Shown: in pieces, positions 1 through 7,191 of the stretch
Layout of the letters: each line of letters opens with the position of its first letter
Numbering within the stretch: position 1 is the stretch's first letter
DNA from: Gemmatimonadaceae bacterium
GTDB taxonomy: Bacteria > Gemmatimonadota > Gemmatimonadetes > Gemmatimonadales > Gemmatimonadaceae
Reading direction: 5' to 3'
DNA length: 11,376 nt
Assembly: GCA_025936015.1 (NCBI GenBank)
Contig: JAICUE010000043.1
Span: 1-11,376, forward strand
Translations under genes and position numbers: made by a program
Notes under the pieces: model-generated
Databases searched by the model: none
What the model was told of the DNA's origin: nothing
The model's input: the letters and a program-made list of their open reading frames with translations, nothing else

Positions 1-148
1 CACCGCGGATTCCGCCGCCAGCTCGGCGCGCCTTCGCGCCGCCGGCATCGCGCATTCCCTGCGCGAGGGCTCCATCCGCTTCTCGCCGCACGTCTACAAC
101 ACGAGCGACGAGATCCAGCGTGCCCTCGGCATCCTCGAGACGAGCTGA
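1..148 (+). CDS. Class V (PLP-dependent) aminotransferase family protein, C-terminal fragment
   Basis: An open frame runs in from the left edge (first full codon at base 2) and stops at TGA 146-148, leaving 48 residues. The fragment includes REGSIRFSPHVYNTSDEI, followed by a short helix ending ALGILETS. An R-SPH-YNT-DEI block close to the C-terminus is typical of class V aminotransferases (cysteine desulfurase, selenocysteine lyase and isopenicillin-N epimerase-like enzymes). In that fold the arginine of this segment usually contacts the substrate carboxylate. The PLP lysine and the rest of the fold lie outside the window, so the reaction cannot be assigned. The gene converges on tyrS with only 17 bp between the two stop codons, and I see no clear terminator hairpin there. 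Confidence 0.75.
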   Translation, partial: TADSAASSARLRAAGIAHSLREGSIRFSPHVYNTSDEIQRALGILETS

Positions 149-165
149 AGCTGCCGCGGGTGCGC

Positions 166-1437
<1,272 letters not shown>

Positions 1438-1443
1438 GGCACA

Positions 1444-1472
1444 AAAATAGACGCCGTGGGGTGGAATGTGAG
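1444..1472 (-). promoter_or_regulatory. Possible promoter of tyrS giving a leaderless mRNA
   Basis: On the minus strand TATTTT (1444-1449) lies 6 bp before the tyrS ATG, with a weak -35-like CTCACA (1467-1472) exactly 17 bp further upstream. A -10 box at this place would start transcription at or next to the ATG, which would explain the missing ribosome-binding site. The TATTTT stretch is the most AT-rich run in a GC-rich spacer, but the -35 matches TTGACA at only four of six positions. No comparable promoter is visible for the divergent penicillin-binding protein gene. Confidence 0.3.
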
Positions 1473-1556
1473 AGGACGACTCGCCGAGGCCGGCCGGATG
1501 CTGCATCTCCCCCGCCCGCGGGTTAGTTTCTCGTCTCGACCACCCTGACTGCTGCT

Positions 1557-3821
1557 GTGGCCTTCTTTCGAGATTATCGACGACGCCACCCGCGCCTCGT
1601 GCGCTCGGTGCTCGTCCTCGCGACATTCTTCGTTGCCTTCGGCTTCGGGCTGGCCTACGCCGCCTGGGCGCTCGTCTGCCGTGGCGACGAGTGTCCGTCC
1701 ATCGACGTGCTCGAGGACTACACCCCGCGCCAGACGTCCAAGCTCTACGCCGCGGACGGCCGCTTCATCGCCGAGATCGGACTCGAGCGCCGCACCCTCG
1801 TTCCCCTGCGCGACATCCCCATCGTCGTTCGCCAGGCGTTCCAGATCACCGAGGACAAGCGCTTCTATCAGCACGCCGGCATCGACTGGATTCGCGTCGT
1901 TGGCGCCGGCTTGCACAACATCCGCTCGGGGGGCTACGGCCAGGGGTTCTCGACCCTCACCATGCAGCTCGCGCGCAACGTCTTCCCCGAGCGCATCTCG
2001 CGCGAGAAGACCCTCGTTCGCAAGCTGAAGGAAGCGAAAGTCGCCCGCGCGATCGAAGCGCGATACAGCAAGGACAAGATCCTCGAGCTGTACCTCAACC
2101 AGATCTACCTCGGCAACGGCGCGTACGGCGTCGAGACCGCCGCGCAGCGCTACTTCGGAAAGTCCGTTCGCGACCTCAACCTCGCTGAAGCAGCTACGCT
2201 CGCAGCCCTGCCAAAGGCGCCCGAGCGCTACAATCCCCGCCGCTTCCCCGATCGCGCGGTCACCCGCCGCAACACGATCATCGAGCTGTTGCGCCATGAA
2301 GGCGCGATCTCCGAGGAAGACGCGCGCCTTGCCCGCGCATTTCCCCTCAAGCTCGGCGGCAAGACGGTCTCCGGCGAAGTCGCGCCGTATTTCGTCGAAT
2401 GGGTTCGCCGCCAGCTCGACGCGCAGTTCGGCCAGCAGCTCTACGAACAGGGACTTCGTGTCTATACCACGCTCGACATCGACATGCAGTCCGCCGCCGA
2501 GCGCGCGATGGAGAGCCAGCTGCGGCGCATCGAGAATGGTGAGTACGGCAAGTACTCGCACATGACCTACGAGCAGTACGTCGCGCGCGCCGCCGGCGGC
2601 GATGACGCTGGTCCCAACTCTCCGTACCTGCAGGACGCCTTCATCGCGATGGACCCGCGCACCGGCGCGGTCCGCGCGCTCATCGGCGGCCGCGACTTCG
2701 ATGACTCGAAGTTCAATCGCGCGACGCAGGCGCTCCGTCAGCCCGGCTCGACCTTCAAGCCGATCGTCTACTCGACCGCGATCCAGAACGGCCGCCCCGC
2801 GTCGTACATCCTCGACGATTCGCCGATCGTTCGCGATCTCGGCAACGGCCAGACGTGGACGCCGCAGAACTACGACCTGAAGTTCGAAGGCCCGATCCCG
2901 ATGCGCCGCGCGCTCATGCTCTCGCGCAACATCCCGACGATCAACCTGGGCATCGAGCTCGGCGAGAGCGCCGTCATCGACATGGCGCACCGTTTCGGGA
3001 TTTCCACCGACATCCCGCCCTATCCGTCCATTCACATCGGGTCCGCCGACGTCTACCCGATCGAGATGGTCGCCGCCTACTCCACCTTCTCGACGTTAGG
3101 CACCCGCGCCGCGCCGATCGGCATCACCCGCGTCGAAGATTCCAAGGGCAACGTGCTCTGGGAGCCGCAGCCGGTGCGCTCGCAGGTCCTGTCGCAGGAA
3201 GAAGCGTGGCTGATGGTCGACATGCTGAAGGACGTCGTCCAGCATGGCACCGCCTACAGCTCGGTGTGGGGTGCTGGCTTCCGCATTCCGTCCGGTGGAA
3301 AGACCGGCACCACCAACGATGGCACCGACGTCTGGTACATCGGCTTCACCGCCGATCTCGTCGCCGGCCTCTGGATGGGCCTCGATCGTCCGCAGAAGAT
3401 CAAGTCGAACGCGCAGGGCGGAGTGCTCGCCGCGCCGGCGTACACCGCGTTCATGAAGGAAGTGTATTCGCGCAAACCCGCGCCTCCGGACTGGCCGCGC
3501 CCCGAGGGAATCATTCTCCGGCAGATCGACCGCAGCACGGCCAAGCTGGCGAATCCTTTCTGCCCGGCCGACCTCGTCGGCACCGAGTACTACATCCCCG
3601 GCACCGAGCCGATCGAGGAGTGCCCGGTACATTCGCCCTTTACGGGGATTCTCGACTCCACTGGCGTCGTCCCCGCGCAGACGTACGACACGTCGCACAG
3701 CGCGCGCATCACGCCCGGCTCAGCTCCGATTCCACAGGCCTCACGCCCCGCGCAGCCGGTGCAGCCACGCCCGAAGCCGATCCCGGACAGCCTCAACCCG
3801 TTCGCTGGCCAGAGGCCCTGA
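1557..3821 (+). CDS. mrcA: Bifunctional class A penicillin-binding protein 1A (glycosyltransferase/transpeptidase)
   Basis: This enzyme polymerises lipid II into glycan strands and cross-links the peptides in the periplasm. It is 754 residues from a GTG at 1557. A basic cytoplasmic N-terminus (RDYRRRHPR) precedes one membrane anchor at about 17-40. The GT51 domain spans about 60-235, with the catalytic motif ITEDKRFYQHAG (Glu99), the donor-site block GFSTLTMQLARN, and KEAKVARAIE followed by YLNQIYLGNGAYGVETAAQRYFGK. The transpeptidase domain has SxxK as STFK (nucleophile Ser398, Lys401), SxN as SRN (456-458) and KTGT at 582-585. A Pro-rich tail closes the protein. Cysteines 41 and 46 flank a short loop just outside the membrane, and Cys669 and Cys689 lie near the C-terminus, so periplasmic disulfides are possible. 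There is no good Shine-Dalgarno, but the anchor and basic residues support this start. The gene symbol is by family only. Confidence 0.95.
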   Translation: MAFFRDYRRRHPRLVRSVLVLATFFVAFGFGLAYAAWALVCRGDECPSIDVLEDYTPRQTSKLYAADGRFIAEIGLERRTLVPLRDIPIVVRQAFQITEDKRFYQHAGIDWIRVVGAGLHNIRSGGYGQGFSTLTMQLARNVFPERISREKTLVRKLKEAKVARAIEARYSKDKILELYLNQIYLGNGAYGVETAAQRYFGKSVRDLNLAEAATLAALPKAPERYNPRRFPDRAVTRRNTIIELLRHEGAISEEDARLARAFPLKLGGKTVSGEVAPYFVEWVRRQLDAQFGQQLYEQGLRVYTTLDIDMQSAAERAMESQLRRIENGEYGKYSHMTYEQYVARAAGGDDAGPNSPYLQDAFIAMDPRTGAVRALIGGRDFDDSKFNRATQALRQPGSTFKPIVYSTAIQNGRPASYILDDSPIVRDLGNGQTWTPQNYDLKFEGPIPMRRALMLSRNIPTINLGIELGESAVIDMAHRFGISTDIPPYPSIHIGSADVYPIEMVAAYSTFSTLGTRAAPIGITRVEDSKGNVLWEPQPVRSQVLSQEEAWLMVDMLKDVVQHGTAYSSVWGAGFRIPSGGKTGTTNDGTDVWYIGFTADLVAGLWMGLDRPQKIKSNAQGGVLAAPAYTAFMKEVYSRKPAPPDWPRPEGIILRQIDRSTAKLANPFCPADLVGTEYYIPGTEPIEECPVHSPFTGILDSTGVVPAQTYDTSHSARITPGSAPIPQASRPAQPVQPRPKPIPDSLNPFAGQRP

Positions 3822-3874
3822 TGACTTTCCGTTCGCGCTGTTCATGATCTCTCCTCGCAGTGTCGCAAGCCAGC

Positions 3875-4615
3875 ATGCTGGTTGACGCTCACGCTCATAC
3901 GACATTTTCCGACGGTGCGCTTTCAGTCGAACAGCTGATCGCGAAAGTCACCGCCCGTCACGTCCGGCCCAGCGTTGCCGATCACTGCTCGCGGGACGTT
4001 CGCGGCGCGCTGCACTCGATCGGCCAGATCCGCGTGTATCTCGATGAGCTCGAGCGCCACGACGTCCTTCGCGGCGGCGAGTTCTGCTGGCACGACTCGC
4101 TCTGGCGCGAGCTCCCCGACGATCTCGCGGCTCGCTTCACCCACCGCATCGGCAGCCTCCACGCGATCTTCCTGCCTAACGGCGACGTGATGCACGCCTT
4201 CGCCAGCCCGTGGCCGGAAGGGCTCGATCCGCAGGACTACATGGACGCCCACGTCGACAACCTCGAGCGCTTCGCCGTCGAGATGCCAGTCGACATCCTC
4301 GCCCATCCGACCCTGCTCCCGATGGCACTCCGCAAGAAGCCCCTCGAGGAGCTCTGGACCGAGCCGCGCGAGGAGCGCGCCGTCGCCGCACTCGCCCGCG
4401 CCGGGATCGCCTTCGAGATCTCGAATCGCTATCGGCCGCACGAGCGCTTCGTCCGCCGCGCCGCCCAGGCCGGCGTTCGCATCTCTCTCGGCTCCGATGG
4501 CCACACCGCCGAGCAGGTCGGGCAGCTCGCGTGGCCTCACGAGATGGCCGTGCGCGTCGGCGTCCCCGACCACGAGCTCTTCGATCCACTCGTGCACGGC
4601 AGCCGCGCTCGTTAG
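3875..4615 (+). CDS. PHP-domain metal-dependent phosphoesterase/hydrolase
   Basis: A 246-residue protein starting MLVDAHAHTTFSDG. It carries the full set of PHP-family metal ligands, numbered from this start: H6-x-H8 and D13 in motif I, D36-H37 in ADHCS, E69 in GGE, H96 in GSLHAIF, H144 in ILAHP, and D208-x-H210 in GSDGHT. The domain is therefore probably catalytically active with two or three metal ions. The PHP superfamily includes histidinol phosphatase (HisK type), nucleases and polymerase-associated domains, and the substrate cannot be read from the sequence. An in-frame GTG at 3860 would add five residues; neither start has a Shine-Dalgarno, and the ATG places the HxH motif where the family usually has it. 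It lies 53 bp after the penicillin-binding protein gene and 9 bp before ilvE, so co-transcription is likely. Confidence 0.85.
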   Translation: MLVDAHAHTTFSDGALSVEQLIAKVTARHVRPSVADHCSRDVRGALHSIGQIRVYLDELERHDVLRGGEFCWHDSLWRELPDDLAARFTHRIGSLHAIFLPNGDVMHAFASPWPEGLDPQDYMDAHVDNLERFAVEMPVDILAHPTLLPMALRKKPLEELWTEPREERAVAALARAGIAFEISNRYRPHERFVRRAAQAGVRISLGSDGHTAEQVGQLAWPHEMAVRVGVPDHELFDPLVHGSRAR

Positions 4616-4624
4616 CTTTAGCGC

Positions 4625-5578
4625 ATGGCAAACGCTCCCTCGGGACGGACGCAGCGGATCTGGCGCGACGGACAGCTCGTCGCATGGGAAGATGCGACCA
4701 TCCACGTGATGAGTCACGTCGTGCACTACGGATCGAGCGTCTTCGAAGGGATCCGCTGCTACGCCACACCGAAGGGCCCGGCGGTCTTCCGCCTGCGCGA
4801 CCACATGCGCCGGCTCCTCGACTCGTGCAAGATCTATCGCTTCGGCATCGAGTACACCCTCGACGATCTCGTCCAGGCGACCGTCGAAGTCGTCGCCGCC
4901 AACGAGCTCGATGCCTGCTACCTGAGGCCCGTCGTCGCCCGCACCGGCGAACAGATGGGAGTGTTCGCGCCTAACGCTGCGATCGAGACGTTCATCATCG
5001 CCTGGAAGATGGGCGCCTACCTCGGTCACGACGCGCTCGCCAATGGCGTCGACGTCCGCGTCTCCAGCTGGCGTCGCGCTGCCCCGGATACGTTTCCCGC
5101 ATTGGCCAAGGCGGGCGGCAACTATCTCAACTCGCAGCTCTCCAAGCTCGAAGCGCGGCAGGACGACTACGTCGAGGGGATCATGCTCGACAGCTTCGGG
5201 TATGTTTCCGAGGGGAGTGGGGAAAACCTCTTTCTCGTTCGCGACAAGGTGTTGTACACCTCGCCGCTCGCGTCGGGGATCCTCAACGGCGTCACGCGTG
5301 ATTCGGTGAAGCGGATCGCCCAGGACCTCGGCTACGAGCTGCGCGAACACGTCCTGCCGCGCGAGATGCTCTATATCGCCGACGAGCTGTTCTTCACCGG
5401 GACCGCCGCCGAGATCACGCCGATCCGCTCCGTCGACCGCATCGTGATCGGTGAGGGGAAGCCCGGCCCGGTCACTCTCGCGATCCAGGAACGCTACATG
5501 GGAATCGCCGGTGGGCGCTTCCCTGATACATACGGATGGCTCACCACGGTTCCGGCGACAGCCGGAGCCGCGCGATGA
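4625..5578 (+). CDS. ilvE: Branched-chain amino acid aminotransferase (class IV, PLP-dependent)
   Basis: This enzyme carries out the last step of valine, leucine and isoleucine synthesis, and the first of their breakdown, by moving an amino group between glutamate and the 2-oxo acids. It is 317 residues, close to the approximately 309 of E. coli IlvE. The N-terminal block HYGSSVFEGIRCY (34-46) is the class IV substrate-site signature. Lys162 in ALAKAGGNYLNSQLSK is the PLP Schiff-base lysine. EGSGENLF starting at Glu196 carries the glutamate that contacts the pyridine nitrogen. SGILNGVTRDSV and FFTGTAAEITPI follow in the usual order and bind the phosphate. The ATG lies 9 bp after the PHP gene stop with no clear Shine-Dalgarno, so translation may depend on the upstream gene. 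An intrinsic terminator begins 27 bp after its stop. D-amino acid aminotransferase and aminodeoxychorismate lyase share the fold, but the motif set and length favour IlvE. Confidence 0.95.
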   Translation: MANAPSGRTQRIWRDGQLVAWEDATIHVMSHVVHYGSSVFEGIRCYATPKGPAVFRLRDHMRRLLDSCKIYRFGIEYTLDDLVQATVEVVAANELDACYLRPVVARTGEQMGVFAPNAAIETFIIAWKMGAYLGHDALANGVDVRVSSWRRAAPDTFPALAKAGGNYLNSQLSKLEARQDDYVEGIMLDSFGYVSEGSGENLFLVRDKVLYTSPLASGILNGVTRDSVKRIAQDLGYELREHVLPREMLYIADELFFTGTAAEITPIRSVDRIVIGEGKPGPVTLAIQERYMGIAGGRFPDTYGWLTTVPATAGAAR

Positions 5579-5605
5579 ACGGGCGCCGCACCCGCTGACG
5601 CCTGA

Positions 5606-5640
5606 CGAGACGCCCGGGCAGCTGCAAGCCGGGCGTCTTG
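5606..5640 (+). terminator. Intrinsic (rho-independent) terminator after ilvE
   Basis: AGACGCCCGG (5608-5617) and CCGGGCGTCT (5629-5638) form a perfect 10-bp GC-rich stem, extended by a G-T and a C-G pair to 12 bp, around an 11-nt loop. TTGTT follows from 5639. The U-tract is short and interrupted but typical for a GC-rich genome. It separates the penicillin-binding protein, PHP and ilvE cluster from the HNH gene. Confidence 0.75.
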
Positions 5641-5787
5641 TTGCAGGGGGGCCGGGCTCGTAGCTTCGCCAGCAGGACGGTGTCACCGCGTAACGCGGCG
5701 ACGCCCGCAGTCGTCGGACTGAAAGGAGGGAGCGCCCCGCATCCAGCGGGATCTGCCCCACCTAACGCCGCACCGGGAGGCCCGTTC
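5641..5787 (+). other. Leader region of the HNH gene with small hairpins and an orphan Shine-Dalgarno-like run
   Basis: This 147-bp stretch lies between the terminator and the HNH start. It holds two small perfect inverted repeats: CCGCG-TAA-CGCGG (5686-5698) and CCCGC-ATCCA-GCGGG (5736-5750). Between them is AAAGGAGGG (5722-5730), the strongest Shine-Dalgarno-like run in the region, yet no ATG, GTG or TTG follows at a usable distance. The HNH reading frame is open through this stretch, but the translation is low-complexity and the family homology begins only at 5788. The promoter of the HNH gene should be here, but I could not identify a convincing one. Confidence 0.3.
5775..5780 (+). promoter_or_regulatory. 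Ribosome-binding site that fixes the HNH gene start
   Basis: GGGAGG lies 7 nt upstream of the GTG at 5788. This supports 5788 rather than the far-upstream end of the open frame (5638), because the conserved protein sequence also begins at 5788. Confidence 0.7.
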
Positions 5788-6348
5788 GTGATAGTCGGTT
5801 GTCTCGCACTGAACGCGTCGTTCGAACCCCTCACGATGGTTCCGCTCCGCCGAGCGCTCCGCCTCGTCATCGACGGCAAGGCCGAGATCGTCGAAGCGGA
5901 CAGTGGACGCTCGGTACACTCCGAGCGCCTGACGCTCCCGCGCCCGGCGGTGATCCGCCTCAAGGCGTTCGTCCACGTGCCGCGCCGCTTCCGCCGGCAG
6001 GTCACGAACACCTTTCTCTTCGCCCGCGATCGCTACCGCTGCCAGTACTGCGGCCGCACCGGCACCGAGTTGAAGCCGCGCGAGACGCTCACGCGTGACC
6101 ACCTGATTCCGATCTCGCGCGGCGGCAGCAACGAGTGGACGAACGTCGTCACCGCCTGCAGCCCCTGCAACACGCGGAAGTCGAACCACCTTCCCGAAGA
6201 GATCGGGATGCACCCGCTCGTCCGTCCGGTCGAGCCGCACTTCGTCCACCTGAGCTGGGCCGTCCGCAAGCTCACCCCGACGCAAGCGCGCTACATCCGC
6301 CTCTTCTACGGCGAAGGCGTCCTCCACCAGCTCGAGAAGACGCTCTGA
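5788..6348 (+). CDS. Stand-alone HNH endonuclease family protein
   Basis: A 186-residue protein from GTG 5788 (read as Met), preceded by GGGAGG. The N-terminal part, LNASFEPLTMVPLRRALRLV followed by GKAEIVE, is the small domain typical of a widespread family of free-standing HNH proteins in GC-rich bacteria. The nuclease motif follows: RDRYRCQYCG (C85 and C88), DHLIP (D104, H105), GGSNEWTN (N119) and ACSPCNTRK (C124 and C127, N128). The four cysteines form the structural zinc site, and D-H plus the asparagines form the beta-beta-alpha-metal active site, so the protein is predicted to cut nucleic acid. No phage, restriction-modification or intron context is visible around it, which fits a resident gene rather than a homing element. 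Its stop codon lies inside the first copy of a 21-bp direct repeat. The biological substrate is unknown. Confidence 0.85.
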   Translation: MIVGCLALNASFEPLTMVPLRRALRLVIDGKAEIVEADSGRSVHSERLTLPRPAVIRLKAFVHVPRRFRRQVTNTFLFARDRYRCQYCGRTGTELKPRETLTRDHLIPISRGGSNEWTNVVTACSPCNTRKSNHLPEEIGMHPLVRPVEPHFVHLSWAVRKLTPTQARYIRLFYGEGVLHQLEKTL

Positions 6349-6387
6349 CTTCGGCGGTAAGCTGAATCTGACTTCGGCGGTAAGCTG
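6344..6387. repeat. 21-bp perfect tandem duplication overlapping the HNH stop codon
   Basis: Two identical 21-bp copies lie at 6344-6364 and 6367-6387, separated by AA (period 23). Each begins TCTGACTTCGG and ends GGTAAGCTG. The first copy contains the TGA of the HNH gene, so the duplication reaches back into the coding end without changing the protein. The end of the second copy (TAAGCTG) is also the first 7-base unit of the inverted-repeat element that follows. Confidence 0.85.
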
Positions 6388-6471
6388 TAAGCGATAAGCA
6401 GTCAGCGACGGCGTTGGAGGTCCGCACCCCTGACGCCGTTCGCTTCCTGCTTGCAGCTTATCGCTTACAGC
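6381..6471. repeat. Long inverted repeat built of 7-base units in a convergent spacer
   Basis: Perfect 16-bp arms lie at 6384-6399 and 6456-6471 (GCTGTAAGCGATAAGC and its complement). Inside them is a second stem, ACGGCGT at 6408-6414 with ACGCCGT at 6433-6439. The left arm reads as consecutive heptamers TAAGCTG, TAAGCGA, TAAGCAG, TCAGCGA (6381-6408). The right arm, read on the minus strand from 6467 to 6440, reads TAAGCGA, TAAGCTG, CAAGCAG, GAAGCGA. The arms differ by one extra heptamer and a few substitutions. As RNA either strand would fold into a long hairpin. It sits between the ends of two converging genes, so it may act as a bidirectional terminator. Its unit structure suggests a REP-like or MITE-like dispersed element, but no transposase is nearby. 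Confidence 0.85.
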
Positions 6472-6528
6472 CGGTTGCGTCGCCTAACGCCGGGCCGCGC
6501 GACAAGGGGCGCCACAGCGGCTGACGCG

Positions 6529-7188
6529 TCATGGCTTGAACGTCCCCGTCTTCGCCTCGAAGTGCCGCTTCGTCCCGCCTAACAACCGCACCACCAGCGT
6601 CCGCACCCCGCGCGTCAGCGCTGTCCCCGGGTTGCGCCGCCCGCTCACCGCCGGCCGCAGCTCGCCGCGAAGCCAGCGTTCGAGCTCATCGAGGTCGCTC
6701 AGCGACAACACCTCGACGTCGAGCGTCGCCGCGTAGTAATAGCGCGATTGCGACGGCGCGTTCAATGGCACGCGCACCGGTCGACCCACCGCGTTGCCCG
6801 CCGCCTCCGGGTCGGTGAACTTGCCTAACGTGACCGCTTGGTTCCCGGCGATCCGAACGACTTCGTAGACTTTCTCCAGCGGGTCGTAGCGCACGATCAC
6901 GTCCCACGCCGTGCTCGCCTCGAGGTCGTTGAAGAATCCCCCCGCCGACCAGAGCTCCACGCGGAAGCTGAATCGCGCCGGAAAGCCGTTCCGCACCAGG
7001 TCGCGCAGCTGCGCGTCCGCGAGCAGTGCGTCCCCGCGAACCGTCGGGCCCTCGCGCAGCAGCGCGTTCTGCGCCGGGAGCGTGATCGCGATTCGCGGGC
7101 TCCCTTGCGCTGCCGCCAGCGCCGGTAGCACGAGCGTCGCCAGGCACAGCGCCAGCGTCCAGGTCCGCACGAAGAGCCGGCGATCCAT
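6529..7188 (-). CDS. Exported DUF4390 family protein
   Basis: A 219-residue protein with a clear N-terminal export signal: RRLFVR, a hydrophobic core at about 9-25, and an AAAQG cleavage region near 25-29. The mature part carries the features expected of DUF4390: a GFPARFSFRVELWS strand pair, a D-WDVIVRYDPLEKVYEV block, and YYYAATLDVEVLSLSDLDELERWL near the C-terminus. The function of the family is not established. From general knowledge, DUF4390 genes in proteobacteria often sit beside ntrY/ntrX-type two-component genes, and here it closes an operon with such a pair. It starts 3 bp after the stop of the Omp85 gene, which implies translational coupling. Two TTA leucine codons lie in motif copies at 6577 and 6823. 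The family assignment is from pattern memory, not a profile search. Confidence 0.8.
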   Translation of the reverse strand: MDRRLFVRTWTLALCLATLVLPALAAAQGSPRIAITLPAQNALLREGPTVRGDALLADAQLRDLVRNGFPARFSFRVELWSAGGFFNDLEASTAWDVIVRYDPLEKVYEVVRIAGNQAVTLGKFTDPEAAGNAVGRPVRVPLNAPSQSRYYYAATLDVEVLSLSDLDELERWLRGELRPAVSGRRNPGTALTRGVRTLVVRLLGGTKRHFEAKTGTFKP

Positions 7189-7191
7189 CGT

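Noticed and set aside
149..165. Terminator between the converging aminotransferase and tyrS genes
   Set aside because: Only 17 bp separate the stops, and I see no stable stem with a T-tract.
1438..1626. Extension of tyrS by 63 residues
   Set aside because: The added sequence is not TyrRS-like, would cross the divergent spacer and overlap the start of the penicillin-binding protein gene.
4088..4101. TGGCAC followed by a GC-type element, resembling half of a sigma-54 promoter
   Set aside because: It lies inside the PHP coding region and lacks the TTGC -12 element at the correct spacing.
3923..5761. Long open frame on the minus strand opposite the PHP gene and ilvE (612 codons)
   Set aside because: Same reasons: it spans two genes with intact active-site motifs on the plus strand, and its translation is low-complexity without family features.
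5638..5787. Upstream extension of the HNH open frame as extra coding sequence
   Set aside because: It begins inside the ilvE terminator, the translation has no family similarity, and a ribosome-binding site with GTG at 5788 matches the conserved N-terminus.
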